Shown: positions 58,501 through 64,000 of the stretch, piece after piece | How positions within the stretch are numbered: the stretch's first letter is position 1 | Layout: each line of letters opens with the position of its first letter | Origin: Glycine soja | Lineage: Eukaryota; Streptophyta; Magnoliopsida; Fabales; Fabaceae | Assembly (NCBI RefSeq): GCF_004193775.1 | Contig: NC_041008.1 | Coordinates: forward strand, 41,325,136-41,389,135 | Direction of reading: 5' to 3' | DNA: 64,000 bases | The notes under the pieces: generated by a model | The model's database searches: none | Told to the model about the DNA's origin: nothing | What the model saw: only the letters and a program-made list of their open reading frames with translations | Translations under genes and position numbers: made by a program

Positions 58501-61500
58501 CGTAAGTTAAAATAGTTTATTTGAATAAATCTATCGTGAAATTTATTTAAATAAGTTTAAAAAAATTATAAAACATTATAACTTATTTTAATATATTCAA
58601 ATAAGTTTTACATATAAGTTCTTCCAAATACTTTCGGCTGTGAGAATTCCTTATATAAATACACAATACGACTTTATATAATCTAGACACTTATTATCTT
58701 CACATTGATAAAATGTAGAATTTCAAATATGTATTATTTTGTAAGAGATACTTCATTCTCGTTTCCAAGGGTTTCAATTGTCTAGAATTGGTCCCTTGGA
58801 AATTAAAGAATAGGTGGCATCAATGTATGCTTAAATTAAACTCTCATATTTTCAGAGAAGATAATGTGTATGAAGACAAACTTGCTAACTATGCTATTAA
58901 CAACTGAGGTTTTTTTTTTTTTTTTTTTTTTGTGGGATATAGTGCCTGCTTTTTGCTGGGAAGACTTCTTTCAAAACAAGTTTAAACTTTCGTCTTATAG
59001 ATGTCATTGATTTGGTCACGGGTTTTGGTCTAGTAATCCCATGATTTTTTTTTTTTGTATTAATTCCCTTTATTCTAATTAATATTTTAGTGTGCTGGAA
59101 ATGATGGATAGGTTATACGATGTCAACCTAGATTGAATCGTTTTTCCTATTATAATGCTTATGCCTGCCTTTTCAAAATAAACTAGATAGGATATTGAAA
59201 AGCAATCTGACCTCAGTTAAGAAATTTATATACTATGAAGTATAGTTTAGTTAAATGTTAAACTTTAAACTAATTATGTTATGAACATTTTGAAGAATAT
59301 AAATATAATTTAATGTGTATGCATGTTAGACTAACAAAGTATTATACATTCGTCTGAATGAAAAGGAACCTGGTTCCTTAAGCATGGCAACCTGGAATTG
59401 ATTTAGGGATTTATGTATATGAGAAGAAATTATCACTAGAAGAGCTCCTATCTTTAGTGTTAAATTGTACCCAATTAATTTGTATTTTAAGTGAAGATAC
59501 TCTTGGCAATAAAGTAGAAAAAAAATTAACTAGTACATATATAATTATATTTGTTAACACATCATTTAATAAAATTATGATCATGAATTAATTCTCTTCA
59601 AATGGTGTGATATTATATGACAAAGTAAAACTTGTTGATACTTATAACTTATAAAATTAAACTATGCAGATATACGTCCATTGAGGTGACAAAAATATTA
59701 AAATTGTTTATAAAAATTATTGATACAATCATACAAACATGATAGGGGTTTGGAACTCACCTTTTTTAATTGCATATCCTCATTCTTATCTTCTTCTAAA
59801 TCACCAGTCGAAGCATTGATTCATCACCCAATTAGTTATACCATAATAGTACAGGTCATTGACAATCACAATTTTCAAATTGTTCTCCTTGTTAGATTTT
59901 TGATATTTAGCAAGGGGTGGAAGCTAGAGCGAAGGTGGGAGAATGATGGAATTAGAACATAATGAAAGGAGGTGAGAAAGGGTGAGTAAGAGAATGAGGG
60001 CCAAAAAATTACTTTGAGAGTTAGAGAGAAGGAGATTTCCTGCAACATTTTCTTGAGAGTGATTGCATGTCGTACATGTTTTCTTGGAGGTTGTACCACA
60101 CAAATGTCTTTAACACTTTACAATTTTATTTGACTGAACATGAAGATGTCTTTGACCAAGTTTTTTACCGCACATTATCTTCTCTTTTTTTATATTGAGT
60201 ATTTTGATATTTTAAATTGAAGGGCGGAGGTGGGAAGGAGAATCTAAGGGAGAGAGAATTTTAAGGGAGATCAAATTATTATTTCCTATTTATTTACAAT
60301 TAATTATAAATTGAATGTACTTTTTTTTCATTACTCATCCATTTCTTATTTTTGTTTTGCAAATTGCAAATTTTGAAGCAAGTTTTGTGATTCATCCGAG
60401 CTTAATTTGTTTGATCTACTTTGTTGTTAAGATTGATTGTAATTACTAGGTGATTGCTCCCTCAATTGAACTTTCAAAACTTAAATTTGTAATGATATTC
60501 CTCCTAGACAAATATAAATTCATAAGTTGATTCATGAAGAAGAGGACATAAACACAGATCGAGCCTTGGATGTATAATGTCGTGGAATCACCCTCATGAA
60601 AGACCTCATATGATATGGTTAATGAATCACTTTACTAAAATAGTTATTTTTCAAAGAGAAATTTGGACAAATTTCTTATAAATTTCAAACGAAAAACTAA
60701 TTTTGGAAAAAATTTATATAAATTATTTATTGTTTGAAAAATTCTTACTAGAAATATTTCCATTTGTCACAAATTTCATCTAAAAAAAATTTCAGATATA
60801 GATTTCCCACAGATTCAGATAAATATGTAAGTAACACATTGCTTATTATATTAATTTATATCATACAAATTACAAAAAAAAATATTAATTTATTTACATA
60901 TTTCAGATACAATTACAAAATGATATATATTATTTTGCTTTTGCTTGCATGTTTAGGACAAGTTTCAAATGATTTAATGTTATTTTACTTGTGTGTTTCA
61001 AGCAAAATTCAAACGATAATTGATATTATCTAATTTACATTTTAATGAAATTTAGACAAATAAAATATTTTCATGCATGTTTTTCAATTTAATAATAAAA
61101 ATATTATATTATATTATATAGTTTTCTATGTATTGTAAACTTAATTCAAAATTCATACAGATAAATTTATTTTAAATGGATTTAAAACAAATTATAATAA
61201 CTTTGAACAATTTATAAATCATATAAGGAATGAAAGTATGTTTAATGAAAGGCGATGAGATACTATGCATGGGATAAGCTTCTTGCTACAATGATAAGAA
61301 ATATTTACAAACTTATGAACTTTGCAAGTAGTTTGTTGAACTGGATGTGCTGAAAAGTGCTTGGAAATCAACTTCAACGATTGAATTAACAAGCAACAAG
61401 TAGTTCCCATATAAGTTATGACTACAATGCCTGTGAGGCAAATCCAGTAAGAACAAGCACAAATGACACAAGGGTACATTTCACTTTAATTGTTTATACT

Positions 61501-61621
61501 GTAGGATTTTACAATGATTGGTATTAGGCAAATTCTATGCTAGTCTTGTAGTTGTTGCTGCTTCTATTTCTTTTTTCTTTTTTTTTTTACCTTTTCTTAT
61601 ATATTTTGCAGTCTTAATTTA
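58501..61621. other. Intergenic DNA downstream of the second SULTR gene
   Basis: AT-rich, with T-runs at about 58,910-58,932 and 59,045-59,056. Frames at 59,720-60,099 and 60,764-61,033 have no motif I recognise and read like chance ORFs. The final few hundred bases should include the 3' untranslated region of the second SULTR gene. Confidence 0.5.
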
Positions 61622-64000
61622 TCAATTATGTGACACAATTGTGTGTGTCCCTTCTGTAATGGTTGATGATTGGCCTTTCATTGCTGATGAAAGTGAAGCT
61701 ACAGCCTCTCCAACTGTTAAGAAAAGGTTATCTGCTCGTATGAAATCATTAGCTTCATCTGCTTTTTTAAGCTTTTCTATGACCTCAGCAAGAGGATTGA
61801 CCAACACAAGCTGTCACAACCCAACACACATGAATTAGTCACAGTTGAGATTTGAAACACACATACAAAGGTGTGTAAAGTAAAAGTATGCCAGAGTTTA
61901 GGATTCTTGCCTCAACACCCTTCTTTTCCAGTGTTGCTTTCAACTCCTTGAAAAGTGAGATTCCACTTGTGTCAACAGCACTCACAGCTGAAAATTTCAA
62001 AGTGATACTCATTATTTTTCTGATTGGACGAGTACTATTTTGAAGGATACGTAGGTAGATGAAATATGTTCAGTGATATGCTTGAATAGCTAGTGAATTT
62101 CTATTGGCTCAATTGCCTCATTGGATGAAAATGCAGTCTTACAAATGACTATTTACTCCTCAGCCTACTAGTTAAGCAAGCTAGGAGCACACATGGAACT
62201 TGGATGGAGGTGTAAGTTGAAAATGGGAGGTGGGAACATCCACAGATTATAGTAAGACTTTGATATTTAGATTATTTTATTACCAATTCATTACAAAAAT
62301 GATCCCCAAAATTATGAACTGAATGTTATAATGTGTAAACTATATGATTCACCTTTGTTCTATCTAATGAAGTTACCTGACATTTCCAATACTAAGAATC
62401 GAAGGCTTAATTGTTCCTTTATGTTGTCTTCTTCTTCTTCTTCAATCCATCGCAACGTTCTAACATAACATGTCAATAGTTGAGTAACAGGGGTAACATC
62501 TATCCACCAAAATGAAATTTACATCATGAAATTTACAAAGGTGAAACTAACCTCTCGTTGAGATATGTGATGTTAGCAAAATTGATGGGAGCCTCAATGC
62601 TTAAAATAAGAAATCCAGGTATTCTCACAGCTTCCTTGTATTGATCAAGATTTCTATATATGTCTGTTCCTGGAATCTTCCCCAACATTACTGTTTTCGG
62701 CCTCGTAATTTGCAAGAGTATCTTGAAAGTTGATAACCCGACCTGATCAATAGTATTGCCATCCGTTGTAAGTTAAAAAGAGCTATATTTTGTTCTACTT
62801 GCATAAAAGGGTGCTAAAAGCATCCGCACTATATTTTCTCTGCATTCTAGTCACTTAGCCCTTATTTTTTTATCCTTAGAAATCGAAGACAGTATCAAAG
62901 GATTTATAATAACTCACGTATCCTGCTCAACCAACTAAGTTAGATTCCTTGGGACTCAGCCCCTTGTTTAAATTGCAGGATTATGGTTTATAATTTATAC
63001 AAAAGCACTTGATCTTGTTGGGCAAGGACTGCAAAATGATTATGAGTAGCTACAAGTGTCAAGGGAATTAAAACCTTCATCTAGAAAAACTAAAATACAT
63101 TTATAGTCTTGTAGGCATTGTACATAAAGGCAATTCCATGACAATGATACTCACAATGTTAGCATTATTAGCAAAAGTTGAAGAAATAAATAAACTTACA
63201 GCAAGAGCAAGGCCTCCCTGGACAGAGATGAAAAGAACACCTAAGAAAGCAGTCAGCATCACAACGAAATCGAATTTGTCTATCTTCCAAATGTTACAAG
63301 CAGCAGGGAGATCAATGAGGCCAATTACTGCTGTGACTATGATTGCGCCCAACACGACATTAGGTGTGTATTGAAACAATGGCATGAGAAAAAGGAGTGT
63401 TACCATGACTGTCACAGACATCACTACATTCGACACAGCTGTTTTTGCTCCTGCGTTATTGTTAACAGCTGATCGAGAGAAAGCACCTGAATTTCATAGT
63501 TTAAATGTGTAAGTCTTATGCTTTATTAGACTTCAAGAAAGCCTTTTGAAACAGGTTTTTAGGTAAAAAACAAAAACCTGTTGTAACATAGCAGGAAGTG
63601 AAGGAGCCAACCACATTCATAAACCCAATTGCCATCATTTCCTTATTTCCATCCACTTTGTAGTTTTTGAGAGCTGCAAATGTCCTTCCTACTGCAATAC
63701 CTTCCTGTCAAAAAGAAAAAAAAAAACACTTATCCATTGACACTAATGAAACCAATTATGTGTGTGTAAATGTCATATATACTAACACGAGGAATGTTAA
63801 TAATATACTTTGTAACACATGATCTATTATGAGGTGAAATTTAGGTGAGCCCCACTAAATATGAATGAGAATCATCATTAATTAGAGGATGAGGGTCAGC
63901 ATTACTTAATGGACTCCACATGAATTTCACATAGTGTTTTTTTTCATTCATAGGAATAGAAGATAGTATGGCCATACCGAAGAGTTTACAATAATTCACG
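61622..64000 (-). CDS. SULTR3;3: Second SULTR3;3-type transporter, 3' half only (5' part lies outside the window)
   Basis: Exons in transcript order: 63704-63578, 63486-63200, 62742-62552, 62459-62377, 61987-61911, 61810-61622; the gene continues to the right. The encoded part starts EGIAVGRTFA and runs through CYVTTGAFSRSA, QYTPNVVLGAIIVTAVIGLI, KIPGTDIYRNLDQYKEA and the STAS domain (VDTSGISLFKEL) to a stop at 61,622. Exon lengths 127, 287, 191, 83, 77 and 189 mirror the complete copy (127, 287, 191, 80, 77, 192), so the two are tandem duplicates. The 83-bp exon has one extra Glu codon. Unlike the complete copy, this one keeps the usual EGIAVGR motif. The same GC donor precedes the last exon. 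Sequence 63,705-64,000 is intron. Confidence 0.93.

Noticed and set aside
59720..61033. ORFs of 74-89 codons between the SULTR genes
   Set aside because: AT-driven, no motif, and no linked exons; treated as chance frames.
1..64000. CRISPR arrays, bacterial operons, integrons or prophage
   Set aside because: No regularly spaced palindromic repeats or prokaryotic gene arrangement; the DNA is clearly plant nuclear.

Overview
The window is plant nuclear DNA. Genes have many exons with GT-AG introns, the intergenic DNA is AT-rich, and there are copia, LINE, SINE, hAT and Mutator-like repeats. SULTR3 sulfate transporters, a SEC12-like protein and a plant TTM-type kinase/CYTH protein point to a eudicot. 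The repeat style (fold-back elements opening with 'tttttagtccct', Au-type SINE, the LTR types) suggests a legume, possibly Glycine; that last step is inference. No bacterial-type operons, CRISPR arrays or rRNA genes are seen.

Layout. 1-12,000 is a gene-poor repeat graveyard: a decayed hAT transposase (minus strand, about 850-2030), several tandem repeats, an unrecognised 125-codon ORF and a frameshifted F-box-associated fragment. 12,131-28,707 (+) is a 25-exon gene for a 987-residue protein built from two successive uridine-kinase-like P-loop plus CYTH/TTM modules with a C-terminal membrane anchor. Its introns hold a Mutator-type MITE with a 9-bp target duplication, a 5'-truncated Au SINE with a 13-bp duplication, a truncated copia 3' end and a LINE scrap. 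30,117-41,138 (-) is a convergent 10-exon gene for a 400-residue SEC12-like WD-repeat protein. One of its introns contains a whole but decayed 4.9-kb copia element with both LTRs, PBS, PPT and a 5-bp duplication; its last intron holds an antisense LINE remnant. 43,036-49,715 (-) is a complete 13-exon SULTR3;3-type transporter gene (656 residues). 49,716-61,621 is repeat-rich intergenic DNA, including a GC-rich hAT-type MITE with an 8-bp duplication. 61,622 to the right edge is the 3' half of a second SULTR3;3-type gene in the same orientation: a tandem pair about 12 kb apart.

Exon boundaries were derived by hand from splice signals and frame continuity. The summed exons of all three complete genes divide by three and end at a stop codon, which supports the models. 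The three gene families have no obvious shared pathway. The points most worth a second look are the internally duplicated kinase-CYTH protein with matching introns, the divergent residues in the complete SULTR copy together with a GC-AG intron shared by both copies, and several insertions whose exact boundaries can be read from target-site duplications.
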